This document shows, in pieces, positions 20,416-29,911 of a DNA stretch of 64,000 bases. The first letter of the stretch is position 1. Each line of letters begins with the position of its first letter. The position numbers were made by a program, and so were the translations under genes. The DNA is from Providencia stuartii (GTDB lineage Bacteria; Pseudomonadota; Gammaproteobacteria; Enterobacterales; Enterobacteriaceae), in assembly GCA_900455155.1 (NCBI GenBank), contig UGUC01000003.1, positions 248,001 through 312,000 on the forward strand, given 5' to 3'. Under the pieces are notes generated by a model. The model saw nothing but the letters and a program-made list of their open reading frames with translations, had not been told where the DNA came from and made no database searches.

Positions 20416-20543
20416 TTTATCGTCTTTTTATTAGCCTTACTGTTCAATAATCAGCTAACCTGTTGAAAAAAAGCGCATACGAAATAAAGTTTTTCGAATG
20501 TTCCTTGACTCCAACTGTGAAATCAGGTTTAATACGCCTCGTT

Positions 20544-20619
20544 GCCCGGATAGCTCAGTCGGTAGAGCAGGGGATTGAAAATCCCCGTGTCCTTGGTTCG
20601 ATTCCGAGTCCGGGCACCA
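20544..20619 (+). tRNA. pheV: tRNA-Phe (anticodon GAA)
   Basis: 76 nt with encoded CCA. Acceptor arms GCCCGGA / TCCGGGC, D-arm TAGCTCAGTCGGTAGAGCA, anticodon arm with GAA at 20577-20579, and T-arm containing GGTTCGATTCC. It matches the enterobacterial tRNA-Phe gene almost base for base. Its 3' end is a common integration site for P4-type integrases, and an integrase remnant follows. Confidence 0.98.
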
Positions 20620-20878
20620 CTTTCACTTCTACAGTGGTCCCCTCAGTTAGTTTAGTTCCTCATAATGATTAAGTTATCTTCTATTCCACCTATACAAACT
20701 CAATACGATATTTGCTATTTAAGCATAGCTTGTTCGATATAATTTAAAGACCATTTTATAGTGTACCACTCCCGACAGATATGAGCCTAAAACAAAGAAC
20801 ATAAGGCTTCTGGTAAGCGTACTCCTAGCAAACCTAATAGTTGCCGTTACTGATTGCTTTACGAGCAAAAAGAAATAA

Positions 20879-21184
20879 TTATCGATTGGTGTTTGCCCTG
20901 ATATTTCTCTTGCTGATGCCCGCGTTATACGTGATGAAGCCAATATGGTATTAAAACGAATGGGGTATAATAGTAAAGCAACGGGGCATGGTTTCCGCCA
21001 CACTATGAGTACGATCCTGCATGAAAAAGGGTTTAACAGCACTTGGATTGAAACTCAATTGGTGCATAAAGATAAAAATTCCATTCGTGGAACCTATAAT
21101 CATGGTCAGTATTTGGAAGGAAGAAGGGAAATGATGCAGTGGTATGCGGATTATATTGATGAGTTAGAGCATAAATCAAACTGA
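20879..21184 (+). pseudogene. P4-type tyrosine integrase remnant with internal deletion
   Basis: From 20879 one open frame reads SIGVCPDISLADARVIRDEA, which is the N-terminal segment (near residue 60-80) of P4-family integrases. It runs straight into MVLKRMGYNSKATGHGFRHTMSTILHEKGF, which is the catalytic C-terminal part. About two thirds of the protein is therefore missing between them. The C-terminal box keeps HGFRHT, QLVHKDKN and the YNHGQYL tyrosine region, ending at 21184. No ribosome site or start is convincing, so it should be inactive. Confidence 0.8.
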
Positions 21185-21278
21185 ATAATATCATTTAGCC
21201 ACCTTTGCGAATATTCGTAAAGGTGGTCATTACCTAGACTTTATTTTTTTATTCTGAGTACTGATATCAAGCTATAAT

Positions 21279-21547
21279 TTAACCTGCTGCGACAAGTACA
21301 CAGCCACTAGAACATCCACAAGCGACTTTATGGCCTTTTAGCGCGACAGGAATACCATTAATTTTCATTAAATTATCCCCTTCAACGATAGTTCCTGTTT
21401 TTTACATAAAGGGTAATAAACCGGGTCGCCCACACAGGCGACTCTTTGGGTTTGTTTGGCGAGAGAGGAAGCCGTAAGCACAGTACCTCCGGTATTCGTA
21501 GTATCATTTTTTAAGATGATTTTACGACAATTAACTGTACTACGCAT
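21279..21547 (-). CDS. PAAR-domain T6SS spike-tip protein, frame broken by one missing base
   Basis: Reading leftward from ATG 21547 (AGAAGG ribosome site): MRSTVNCRKIILKNDTTN, then GGTVLTASSLAKQ and RVACVGDPVYYPLCKK. The frame then derails at the six-T run 21398-21403 (A-run on the coding strand). Adding one base continues TGTIVEGDNLMKINGIPVALKG, then HKVACGCSSGCVLVAAG and a stop at 21279, 89 aa in all. Spaced GD-P, C, EGD and GIPVAL-GH-V-CG are the PAAR-repeat hallmarks. PAAR proteins cap VgrG and sharpen the T6SS tip. It lies at the distal end of the leftward vgrG module, 42 bp after the small ORF at 21589. Confidence 0.8.
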
Positions 21548-21588
21548 AACAAAGCCTTCTCTTATCCAATTTCATGACATCCAAAGTA

Positions 21589-21885
21589 TTAAGGAATTAA
21601 TTCCATTGCTAAATATATTTTTTCTATCAACTGGTTAATATTATCAGCAGTGGCTGAAAACAAAGGCTCATCCCAATCAAAATCTTTAATGATAACTATA
21701 TAAAACTTGCCATCTACCTGAAATGATGGTCTCCAACTAACGTCTAGAATATAATTTAAAGGGAATTCAACCTGTAACATATCCTCTTTTAAAAGATCAA
21801 CTTGCTGGGATAATGGTATATTTTCATCAAGATCTAAATCATTGAGAATGATAATCCCATTTTTTTCAAAATTAATACTTATCAT
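21589..21885 (-). CDS. Small acidic protein, probable immunity-type protein
   Basis: 98 aa, MISINFEKNGIIILNDLDLDENIP, acidic and rich in beta-strand residues, with a central SWRPSFQVDGKFYIVIIKDFDWDEP. I do not recognise a named family. The size, acidity, low GC and place downstream of a T6SS effector suggest an immunity protein (inference). Its ATG overlaps the end of the upstream 22352 gene, so the two are co-translated. Confidence 0.6.
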   Translation of the reverse strand: MISINFEKNGIIILNDLDLDENIPLSQQVDLLKEDMLQVEFPLNYILDVSWRPSFQVDGKFYIVIIKDFDWDEPLFSATADNINQLIEKIYLAMELIP

Positions 21886-22352
21886 TATCTAATATTTGAA
21901 CTTAATTTCATGTACTTATCAACCCCTTTCTCTATCAGTTTAATTGGTAAATCATATATAATTAAATATCCATCATGATTAAATTGTAGTAACTTTTTAT
22001 TTACAATTGAAATCAGAAGAACATCCCCATTAAAAAAACTCTCATGATATTCATTAAAGTAATCTGATAAAAAAGCTTTAATTTTTTCCAATTGTACTAA
22101 AAAAGCAAGTTTATTGTAAAACAATATATCATTTAGCACTATAATATTGCCCGATAAATATTTTTCAGGTTCTATATCTACTAATAAATCAATATCTTTC
22201 TTACTTTCCCAGCCTTCAACTTTCTTTATAATTTTAAAACAATCTTTTTCAGAAAAATCAACGAAGTTAAGTAGTTCAATAGTCCCACCAATTACAGGTA
22301 ATAACTCATTATTTAGTTCATCAAATGTAATTTTTTTATGGTTTTCCATCAT
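21885..22352 (-). CDS. Hypothetical protein of the T6SS effector/immunity tail
   Basis: About 155 aa from ATG 22352 (or the adjacent 22349). A TTG at 22367 is less likely, because a GATAGAGA ribosome site sits just before the ATG pair. Acidic, with NELLPVIGGTIELLNFVDFSEKDCFKIIKKVEGW and an aliphatic C-terminus; no signal peptide or catalytic motif. It overlaps the 98-aa gene. Together they look like a two-gene immunity or orphan toxin-tail cassette; function unknown. Confidence 0.6.
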   Translation of the reverse strand: MMENHKKITFDELNNELLPVIGGTIELLNFVDFSEKDCFKIIKKVEGWESKKDIDLLVDIEPEKYLSGNIIVLNDILFYNKLAFLVQLEKIKAFLSDYFNEYHESFFNGDVLLISIVNKKLLQFNHDGYLIIYDLPIKLIEKGVDKYMKLSSNIR

Positions 22353-22531
22353 ATTTATCTCTATCAATTATAAATTTTTTTCAGTTACACTATGATGTTT
22401 TTATCAAAATTGCCAATTGTTATATGTGGAAGATTATTAATGTTTCAATCTTTATCTGGATTCCTTTCAATTTGGGCCATGTGCATTATTTAAATACTCA
22501 CTGCCTATTTTAAATCCATATGGAAATAATG

Positions 22532-23209
22532 TCAAAAATAGAAAAATATTCCTGTTTTTTTATTTAATGCTGTATTGGATAATTCTAATATTGAATTAAT
22601 TATATGTTCATTTTCTTTGTTTATCATACTTGTGAGGATTTCATTCAAGTTTTCTATTTTACTCATGTCATGTAGGTTCTCATCTTCATAATCATCTATG
22701 TTTAAACCTAATTTATAATTAATTGTTTCAAATAGATTGACTTTATTTAAGATATGTAGTTCGTTATCACTCAACTCTAGCTCTAGTAGATCACCATCAA
22801 TAGATTCATTGTAATCCAACCTGTGCATTGCTTCTTTAGAAAGAGGAACAGTTATAGTTTTCATTGTGTTAATTTTTAACCTTAAAATTAGTTCATTAAC
22901 TACATTTAATTTGTAGGCAATAGTCTTCTTACCACTGTAGGTCATGCTAAATACTTCAGATATTATAAGAGAAGTTTCTTGTTTATACTTTTCAAACTTA
23001 TCTTTTATTAAATCTAATTCACATCTATTTAAAATTGATCTTTGACTATAAATAATATAGTCTTTCCTTTCAAATGGAAGGTAGCTTTTACTATAATAAT
23101 TCAGTCTTGGCTTTAATTTTTCAATTTCTAGTGCTGTGTACCACATAATATCAATAGACATTTTAATCTCGGCTCCCCCTGATGTGATGACGTGTTTTTG
23201 TGATTTCAT
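22532..23209 (-). CDS. Hypothetical acidic alpha-helical protein
   Basis: 225 aa from ATG 23209, or 209 aa from ATG 23161 (MSIDIMWYTALEIEKLKP), which has a better ribosome site (GGGGGAG about 12 bases upstream). Mostly helical, acidic and AT-rich, with no family recognised. It starts 32-80 bases after the putative immunity gene and points the same way. It could be a second immunity protein or the product of a displaced toxin cassette. Confidence 0.6.
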   Translation of the reverse strand: MKSQKHVITSGGAEIKMSIDIMWYTALEIEKLKPRLNYYSKSYLPFERKDYIIYSQRSILNRCELDLIKDKFEKYKQETSLIISEVFSMTYSGKKTIAYKLNVVNELILRLKINTMKTITVPLSKEAMHRLDYNESIDGDLLELELSDNELHILNKVNLFETINYKLGLNIDDYEDENLHDMSKIENLNEILTSMINKENEHIINSILELSNTALNKKTGIFFYF

Positions 23210-23240
23210 ATTTCATTTCACATGCCAAAAGCAGGGGGCT

Positions 23241-23684
23241 TTAATGTTTTATCATTAATATATTATATTTAATTAAATTACACGCATACAATAAATCATT
23301 ATTAACTCCCTCGGTTATAAAGAGCTCATCATCATCTTCAATGATGCTTATCCCTCCTATATCTGTTTCAAAATAAATTCCCAAGCTATAATCTAAATTT
23401 TTAATTAATCTATATTCGTGAGCGCTTATTAACTTACATCCTTTATACTTTTTCAGTTGAGTATTCTCAGTAATTGGATATGAGAATGAATCTTGTAAGT
23501 TAACTGTTGAGCTGCATTTAGGTTCTGTTTCTTTTTTAATGAACTCAAGCATCCCTTCGCCTATAGTCAAAGAAAACCAGTTGACATTGTCAAATTCTAT
23601 AAAAAGAACAAGGTTTGATGCTGCTAACTCGCCGTTCATATAAAAAGACATGTTTCTAAAATTAGTCATTATACTATTTATCAT
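23241..23684 (-). CDS. Putative immunity protein of the T6SS effector
   Basis: 147 aa, MINSIMTNFRNMSFYMNGELAASN, acidic and strand-rich (GEGMLEFIKKETEP, GGISIIEDDDELFITEGV). It begins 13 bases after the frame-corrected effector stop at 23698, with a GAGG ribosome site formed across the effector end. Immediate placement behind the toxin domain is the usual position of a cognate immunity gene. No named immunity family was recognised. Confidence 0.65.
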   Translation of the reverse strand: MINSIMTNFRNMSFYMNGELAASNLVLFIEFDNVNWFSLTIGEGMLEFIKKETEPKCSSTVNLQDSFSYPITENTQLKKYKGCKLISAHEYRLIKNLDYSLGIYFETDIGGISIIEDDDELFITEGVNNDLLYACNLIKYNILMIKH

Positions 23685-23697
23685 AAATCAATCCTCA

Positions 23698-25565
23698 TTA
23701 AAATTTTGATGACTTTTCAGGGATTAAAGTATCAAATTCAACATTTCCTTCTGACAAAACCCTTAAGCTTACAATACTATTTGTTTTTTCATTATAAATA
23801 TGAATTAAATCATATTCTCCTCTTAATTGCTCTGCTTTAATAATATTACTCACTTCTATAGGATTTGTTAACGTATCTTTTATTGTCTGTGTAGCTTCTT
23901 TTATGCCATTTGGGCCAGGTTCATATGGTAATCGTCCTTGACCAATTTTTTGTTTATCTTTGCTTTTTGCTCAGACATAAACTCTTCAATTGGAGAAATA
24001 TTTGATTCTTTATTTGTACTGTTTTTTTCATTTAAACTCGAATAAACAGGTTTTACATCCTTTTTCTCAACCGCCAGGATATAATCCCGAAAATCGACAG
24101 GTTCAACATCGTGTCCCGTATGCCGCCAGACAATATCGTCATCCGCAACAGGCAGTGTCTCAGGTCGATAATCGAAATCATGAATATCAAACCCTTCAGG
24201 CTTATCGACTTTTTGTGGCAGAGGGGAAGGCTCTGCATGAATAATCGGCCCTTTTGGAATATCATCAATCCGCGCTGAGATATTAATAATATTGCCTGAC
24301 GCCGCTACCCCCATATACAGCTGAGTACCACCATCCACATCAAATCGGTATACTTCAATAGGCGCCAGCAGACTGAGTGCATGACCAAGGGATTGATACG
24401 CAGGTAAGCTGATGACTTCCATTCTTTCAGCTCCAGATGCCAGCTGACCTTTAATCACAGGAACTTGCGCTTTATCACTATCCGGCTCAGTATGAAGAGC
24501 AATCAGCTGTGATGCCGCTGCCATTGCGACTGCGGTTTTATCAGTTGAGGCAAAGCCCACTCGCAAACGTGTCGGTGCCGTTCCCCCCATATCCGCAATT
24601 TCCAATAAATCCTGCTGGGTTAAACTATCGCCTTTATAATAGTGAGCCACCATGGCGAAAAAGATCTTCCTGCCGTCCATGGTGACGGGAAATGATACCC
24701 GCAAAACTTGTTCTAGCTCATTGGAAATGTTCTTACTTGAGCTCTGTTGTGTTGTACCCCAACCAAAATCGTTCTCTTGTTGGCCTACAGCAGCACCGGC
24801 AACACCACCACTTAAGGCTCCTCCCATTCCCATGCTCCCACCCAAACCACCGAAGAAAGGAAATGCCTGTGCAGTCCCAATCGGATTGAGTGCATTGCCA
24901 ATGGTACTGAATAAGGATGAAACCCAGTTAGCTTCAGACTCAGATTGTTCAGTTGCTGACGGAATACCACAGGTATACGCACTGTAATCACACTCCCCAA
25001 AATTCGCCAAGTCTTCGACCGCATCACCTGCATCTGTATTGCCTTCGCCGCGCAAGATAGATTTGGCAAATACCGGTTCGGCAATGCGTTTAATTGCTAT
25101 CACGCGGTGGAGGTCGTAGGGGAACCACAGTTGATAGCCTTCATCTCGCTGTTGATAATGAGCTGAACGGCTGATTTGCCCTGCCGTCATACGGTGAACG
25201 GTCTCGGGCAATCCGGTGTTAAATTCACCCGCGCGGTGCTGTTCACTGAGTGAATAGCCCTGTTCGCGACAAAAATCTTTCAACGATTTATCTTTGCCTT
25301 GAATCGCCGTCGGAGGAGATAGGGTGGTCAGTGCATCCGCCAGTGACTGCGGCTCAAGAGTTAAAGTATACGGGCGTGCCGTCATGCCTTCGGCGTGAAT
25401 CAGCCCTTGTGGGTCACTGCTGCCCTCTAAGGTACGTCCTGTACCACGCTCAGATAAGGTATAAGCCACGCCAATTAATGGTTGTCCTTTATCATCCACC
25501 AATTGCAGGTTAATCCAAAATCGGTAGTTGTCACAGATAATGCAAGATTCTGTTTTTTGACTCAT
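23698..25565 (-). CDS. T6SS cargo effector with unrecognised C-terminal toxin domain, frame broken by one missing base
   Basis: 622 aa after correction. N-terminal 60 residues resemble an Ig/transthyretin-like strand domain (FWINLQLVDDKGQPLIGVAYTL). A Gly-rich stretch FFGGLGGSMGMGGALSGGVAG (about 240-260) suggests membrane insertion or a linker, and a central alpha/beta region follows (LRVGFASTDKTAVAMAAAS). In the given frame it ends at 23901. The six-T run at 23946-23951 needs one more T, giving KINKKIGQGRLPYEPGPN and then NGIKEATQTIKDTLTNP, YDLIHIYNEKTN, VSLRVLSEGNVEFDTLIPEK and a stop at 23698. That tail has the helix-plus-strands look of small polymorphic nuclease toxins, but I cannot name it. 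It overlaps the DUF4123 gene by four bases. Confidence 0.75.
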
Positions 25566-26368
25566 GACGGCTCCGTTGTCGAGGGTATCCAGCCCAATTG
25601 TTGGGCATAGTCGGTAAACTGGGCGAGGGTGCGTGTGGCGACGTTACCGGCTAATATGGGGGAGATATGCAACCAACCGACCAAGCGTTCGTGCAATTGC
25701 CCTACAGGGGTGTCGAGCGCCAGTGCGTTATCAGGTTGGTTCTCCCACAATTCACAAGCGAGGTTTTCTGCCATCAGTTGGATGCACGTTTCAGAGTTCT
25801 CCCACGCCGTTTGTAAATGCTCACCCAAGGTAAACGGGTGCACTTTCAGCTCGGGTATCAGCGGCGGACGGTCACGGGCGGGCGATATCAGGCAGACAGG
25901 TTGTGTGTCAGTATCCAGCATCACTTCATGCACCGGGTTCATCAACACATACCAATCCGCTTCGCGCATGCTGGGTATCAAGATATTGGCGATGCGGCTG
26001 TCCATTAAGCGTAATACCACCATTTCGCCATCCAGTTTCACTAATTGACGTTGTTGCCAATGGTGTAACTGCGCGTCCCACGCCATCGGGCTGCGGTAAG
26101 CCCAGCCCCAACTGGGGTCACTGAAGCCTTTGCGGTCAAGCAGCTGCCCGAGTGGGACGGCGGCGCTCGGTTTCAATTTCACCAACCACGGACTTTGTGC
26201 GATTAAATGGGCCAAGGGGGTGCCGTTATACAGCGGAAACGCCTGTTCAATCCAATCGTTGGCAAACAGCACATCCGTCGGGTTGGGCTGCGCCAAGGTA
26301 TTGAGCAGTAAATACACCGGGTCACGGTGAGGCTCACTCAACCACGTTGTCCAAGGCGTCGGTCTCAT
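25562..26368 (-). CDS. DUF4123 T6SS effector-loading adaptor (Tap/TEC type)
   Basis: 268 aa. The N-terminal VYLLLNTLAQPNPTDVLFANDWIEQAFPLYNGTPLAHLIAQSPWLVKL is the typical DUF4123 beginning, and the body includes WGWAYRSPMAWDAQLHHWQQRQLVKLDGEMVVLRLMDSR. DUF4123 proteins bind VgrG and hand it a specific effector, usually encoded next to them. Here the gene lies 18 bp after vgrG, and its stop overlaps the effector start (ATGA), so the three genes form a unit. Confidence 0.9.
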   Translation of the reverse strand: MRPTPWTTWLSEPHRDPVYLLLNTLAQPNPTDVLFANDWIEQAFPLYNGTPLAHLIAQSPWLVKLKPSAAVPLGQLLDRKGFSDPSWGWAYRSPMAWDAQLHHWQQRQLVKLDGEMVVLRLMDSRIANILIPSMREADWYVLMNPVHEVMLDTDTQPVCLISPARDRPPLIPELKVHPFTLGEHLQTAWENSETCIQLMAENLACELWENQPDNALALDTPVGQLHERLVGWLHISPILAGNVATRTLAQFTDYAQQLGWIPSTTEPS

Positions 26369-26386
26369 GCATTGCCTCCGTTGGGT

Positions 26387-28476
26387 TTAATCACCCAACT
26401 GCCAGTGGCTTGAGCTTGCATCGCACAGTACGGTTTGATGGGGGTATGGCGGAGGTGCAAACGGAGCCACCCCGTCAGGGAGCTGAAGATTGACCGCTTG
26501 CCCTGAGCCGCCTCCACTGTCACCAATCGCCACATTGCCCGAGGTAAACACGTTGCTCGGGGGTGATGCGCACAAAGCTGCCACCGACTTTAAGCGTGAT
26601 TTCGGTGGCGGCTTCAATCACCACTTTGCCTTGGCTGCTCAGATGGGTTTCTTGTCCGCTTTCACTGACCAATGCACCATCCACTTGCTGATGGTAAGCC
26701 CCCAGCACTTGCTGAAAAACATCGCCTTCGGTTAACGCTTTTTTGCGTGGCCTTTGACATGGAGGTGGTCATCACCCGCAATCTCAGCGTAGCGATGTTG
26801 GTCAATGCGCTGTTTGCTGTCCCGCTGAATATGAGTGTGATTATCGTTTTGAATGTGCACATTCATATCACGCTGTGCGTGAAAATAGATTTCTTCGTAT
26901 CCGGCTTTGTCTTCAAAACGCAATTCATTAAACCCTTCGCCTTTATGAGTACAAGTTTTAAAGGTGGTACGCGTTTTTTCGTTGGGTAAATTTAACGGTG
27001 GTTTATTGCGTCCATTGTAGGTGCACCCCGTGACAATCGGCCTATCAATATCCCCCATTCAGGTAACTGACTAAAACCTGTTGCCCGACGTGAGGAATAC
27101 TCATAAACCCATAGCCATTGCCACTCCAAGCCGTGTGACACTGGCACCCAGCAGGAGGCGCCGTGGTCGGGCGTGCCGCGTCTATCCCAATGGAAATAGA
27201 CCACCACTTCCCCTTTGCTGTTGGTATAGATTTCCTCTCCCGGAGGCCCCACAACTGTCGCTAACTCATCACCATCAGCAGTCGGTTTATAACGATACGG
27301 CGGTCGCCACTCTTGCGTCTCTGGGATAAACGACACACTGTTGGACAACTGCGTTCCTTCGCCGCCACTGTTGTCGGCAAGGGGTTGTACGCCGTGATGT
27401 GATACCCTGACCACCTGCCAACGCTTATTCATACGCTCATTGGGGTGATTGGTTAAAGTAAACATCTTACCGGGGTGCAAGGCAAAACAGTTGGTGCTGG
27501 CGTGCCCCATTTGACGGTTATTTTGCGATTGTTCATAACGAATTTGATTGAACGTTTCCCCTTCCGCGTCTTCTTGGAAGCGACCATAACTTTCGAACAC
27601 TTCGTGTTGGTGGTGCACGTCACCAACGACTTGATGGCTGAGCGGGTGAGAAGGTCGCTGTTGATTGTAATCTTTATCAATACGAATATCGCTGCACAGC
27701 TGCTCGGCATAGCGCCATGTAGTAGCAGTACTGTCGGTAGTATCAGTATCGGCTTGCGGGTTATAAGTGAGGGTAATCCCTGCCGTCATTCCTAAATGGC
27801 GGTCGCTGTAAAACAGTTTCGGGCCTTCCTCAAACCAAAAGGTAATCCCTTCTTCGGCGGCGAGGCGGCACCAAAAATCATACATCGTTTCACGCTTTTG
27901 GGTAATGTACGGGCGTTCAAGGTGCTCTTCGGGATGATAAAACAATTTATCGTGTTTAATGTGCGATTCATTCAGCAAGGTTTCTAATATCTTTGGTACG
28001 GTGGTATCTTGGAAAATACGGCTGTCTTGCTTGAGAGTCATCACCCACATTTCTGGGCGTATAACAAATTTATACCATGTTTTCACTCCATCGGTATTCA
28101 GATTCTCGGCGCTTGCCAATAAGCCTTGTACCTCACGAATTTTTATCCCATCCCGCTTCACAGTCAAGGAAGAAGCCCCGCCTAATATATCATGGAAATC
28201 CACATCAAGTAGGGAGCTGACCGCATGAAGAGTTAAAGTAAATAGTTCTGACAACCCCTCTTGTAGATCAAATTCGGTAACCTGAAAGGTGTCATCGGGA
28301 AGCCCATCGATACGACAGTTAAACACCAAACCAGAGTTTAATTCCCCGTTATACCATGCTTTCAAGAAGGAATCTCGCTTCGCGGTACGGCGTTCTTGTT
28401 CCGCATAAGCCCTGCCAGCTGGTGTCATTTTGACTGGAGGTGGGTTAGCGGATTTACTTGAGTTTTGAGTGGACAT
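26387..28476 (-). CDS. vgrG: VgrG spike protein of the T6SS, frame broken at four places
   Basis: About 695 aa after correction. It has an unusual 50-residue hydrophilic N-terminal extension, then the gp27-like domain ([29 protein letters not shown]), the gp5/OB region ([23 protein letters not shown]) and a DUF2345-like beta-helix ([24 protein letters not shown]) ending HWQLGD. Breaks, in reading order: one extra C at 27131-27132, one extra C at 27052-27056, one missing T at 26739-26744, one extra G at 26559-26563. Each correction rejoins an obvious VgrG phrase, for example [20 protein letters not shown] and [18 protein letters not shown]. It has no extra enzymatic C-terminal domain, so toxicity lies in the adjoining effector. 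Confidence 0.9.
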
Positions 28477-28966
28477 ACATGCTCCGTTTGAGGATCATAC
28501 CGCGCCACAAACTACTATTGATAAAAACCATTCATCGCGAATGAGTCATGGCTAATAGTAGAAAATCACGATTAAACCTCGACAATAACCAGCAATAAGC
28601 AACCAGATAAATAAGTTGTTCGATGTATCAATGTATCCAACCGCGATACTTAAATTTAAGTTAAGTATCCTACAAAACGAAACAATTTCGGTAAAGGCGC
28701 CAAGATCACATTTTCAGATAATCATTATTGGAGTAATAAATAAAATTAAAATACCAATAAAAAAACAAATATAGGCTTTTATATCGTTTTTTTGAAAATT
28801 ATTTTCTCATAAACACCCGCTTTTCTGTAAATAGATAACTTACCTCTAGAGCTAATCTTCATTTACAGCTGCTAAAAGAGTAAGATAATGTGACATTCGG
28901 CTATAATACTGGTCACACCGCTTTAAAAAGCCGTTGTATTTCTTTAATAGGAAAATAGACAACATT
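28477..28966. other. Intergenic region between vgrG and ugpQ
   Basis: No gene recognised. It must hold the divergent promoters of vgrG and ugpQ. A 9-bp inverted repeat GATACTTAA / TTAAGTATC at 28645-28669 is the only clear structure. It is the probable right edge of the tRNA-Phe island, but no copy of the tRNA 3' end is present. Confidence 0.5.
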
Positions 28967-29707
28967 ATGAACTCTTGGCCTTATCCTAAAATTGTTGCCC
29001 ATCGTGGTGGTGGCAGACTTGCTCCTGAAAATACACTCGCAGCCATTGATATTGGCGCAAAATATGGACATACCATGATCGAGTTTGATGCCAAACTTTC
29101 CCATGATGATCAAATCTTTTTATTACATGATGATACTCTTGAGCGCACCAGTGATGGTCATGGTATTGCAGGCGAATTAAATTGGAAGCAATTATCAAAT
29201 ATCGATGCTGGAAGCTGGTATGGTCCAGAATTCGCCAAAGAGCGGCTGCCTTTACTCTCTGAGGTCGCAAAACGTTGTCAGCAACATGGCATGATGGCAA
29301 ATATTGAGATCAAACCAACGACAGGCTTGGAAGCTAAAACAGGTCAAATTGTTGCGCTTGCAGCTCGTCAACTGTGGCAAGGGCAAACAGCCCCATTGAT
29401 TTCATCTTTCTCAATTGAAGCACTAATTTCGGCTCAACAATACGCTCCTGAACTACCGAGAGGGTTATTATTAGATGAATGGCGAGATGATTGGCAAACC
29501 CTTACAACACAGCTTGATTGTGTCTCCATCCATTTAGATCATACATTATTGGATGAGAAATGCGTAAAACGCTTAAAAGAGGCTGGCTTATACATTTTAG
29601 TTTATACCGTTAATGACCCTGCGCGCGCTTCGCAACTTTTAAATTGGGGAGTTGATGTAATTTGTACGGATGCGATTGATATCATTGGCCCCAACTTTGG
29701 TGCCTAA
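28967..29707 (+). CDS. ugpQ: Cytoplasmic glycerophosphodiester phosphodiesterase UgpQ
   Basis: Hydrolyses glycerophosphodiesters to glycerol-3-phosphate and an alcohol. 246 aa from ATG 28967 ([23 protein letters not shown]). Catalytic and metal residues sit in [39 protein letters not shown] and NIEIKPT. There is no signal peptide, distinguishing it from periplasmic GlpQ. It stands alone; no ugpBAEC genes adjoin. Confidence 0.93.
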   Translation: MNSWPYPKIVAHRGGGRLAPENTLAAIDIGAKYGHTMIEFDAKLSHDDQIFLLHDDTLERTSDGHGIAGELNWKQLSNIDAGSWYGPEFAKERLPLLSEVAKRCQQHGMMANIEIKPTTGLEAKTGQIVALAARQLWQGQTAPLISSFSIEALISAQQYAPELPRGLLLDEWRDDWQTLTTQLDCVSIHLDHTLLDEKCVKRLKEAGLYILVYTVNDPARASQLLNWGVDVICTDAIDIIGPNFGA

Positions 29708-29768
29708 TTAAATAGATTACATACTGATCTATAGATACCTACTATTTCACTCGCCGCATAATTAAAAA

Positions 29769-29810
29769 AGCATAAAGCCAGTATTGAATCTCACTTCTGG
29801 CTTTATGCTT
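29769..29810. terminator. Hairpin between ugpQ and ccmB
   Basis: 14-bp perfect stem (arm AAGCATAAAGCCAG) with a 14-base loop. On the minus strand it is followed by TTTTTTAAT, on the plus strand by ATCACG. It fits best as terminator of the ccmAB transcript, and may also block ugpQ read-through. Confidence 0.7.
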
Positions 29811-29911
29811 ATCACGATGAAGATTGCTATCCCCGACTCTAATTTGCTTTTAACGATGGAGCTGATTGAAAAATAGTGCAACCGCCTTAGTGATGTTTTT
29901 GGGTACCGTGT

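Larger units (their letters stand above)
20620..28500. mobile_element. Decayed genomic island at tRNA-Phe carrying a T6SS vgrG module
   Basis: The segment starts beside tRNA-Phe, contains a broken P4-type integrase and a full vgrG-adaptor-effector-immunity-PAAR set, and changes sharply in base composition: the small genes at 21.6-24.05 kb are extremely AT-rich, vgrG much less so. The right end is inferred from the start of vgrG and the intergenic region before ugpQ. I found no second copy of the tRNA 3' end, so no intact attachment pair is visible. Confidence 0.55.

Noticed and set aside
20463..20672. ORF spanning tRNA-Phe
   Set aside because: It reads through the tRNA gene and has no protein-like conservation.
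24652..24987. Plus-strand ORF inside the effector gene
   Set aside because: Antisense to the Gly-rich segment, giving a Pro-rich artefact.
28477..28966. Second attachment site (copy of the tRNA-Phe 3' end)
   Set aside because: No stretch resembling the tRNA T-arm and acceptor end is present, so an attR site could not be supported.
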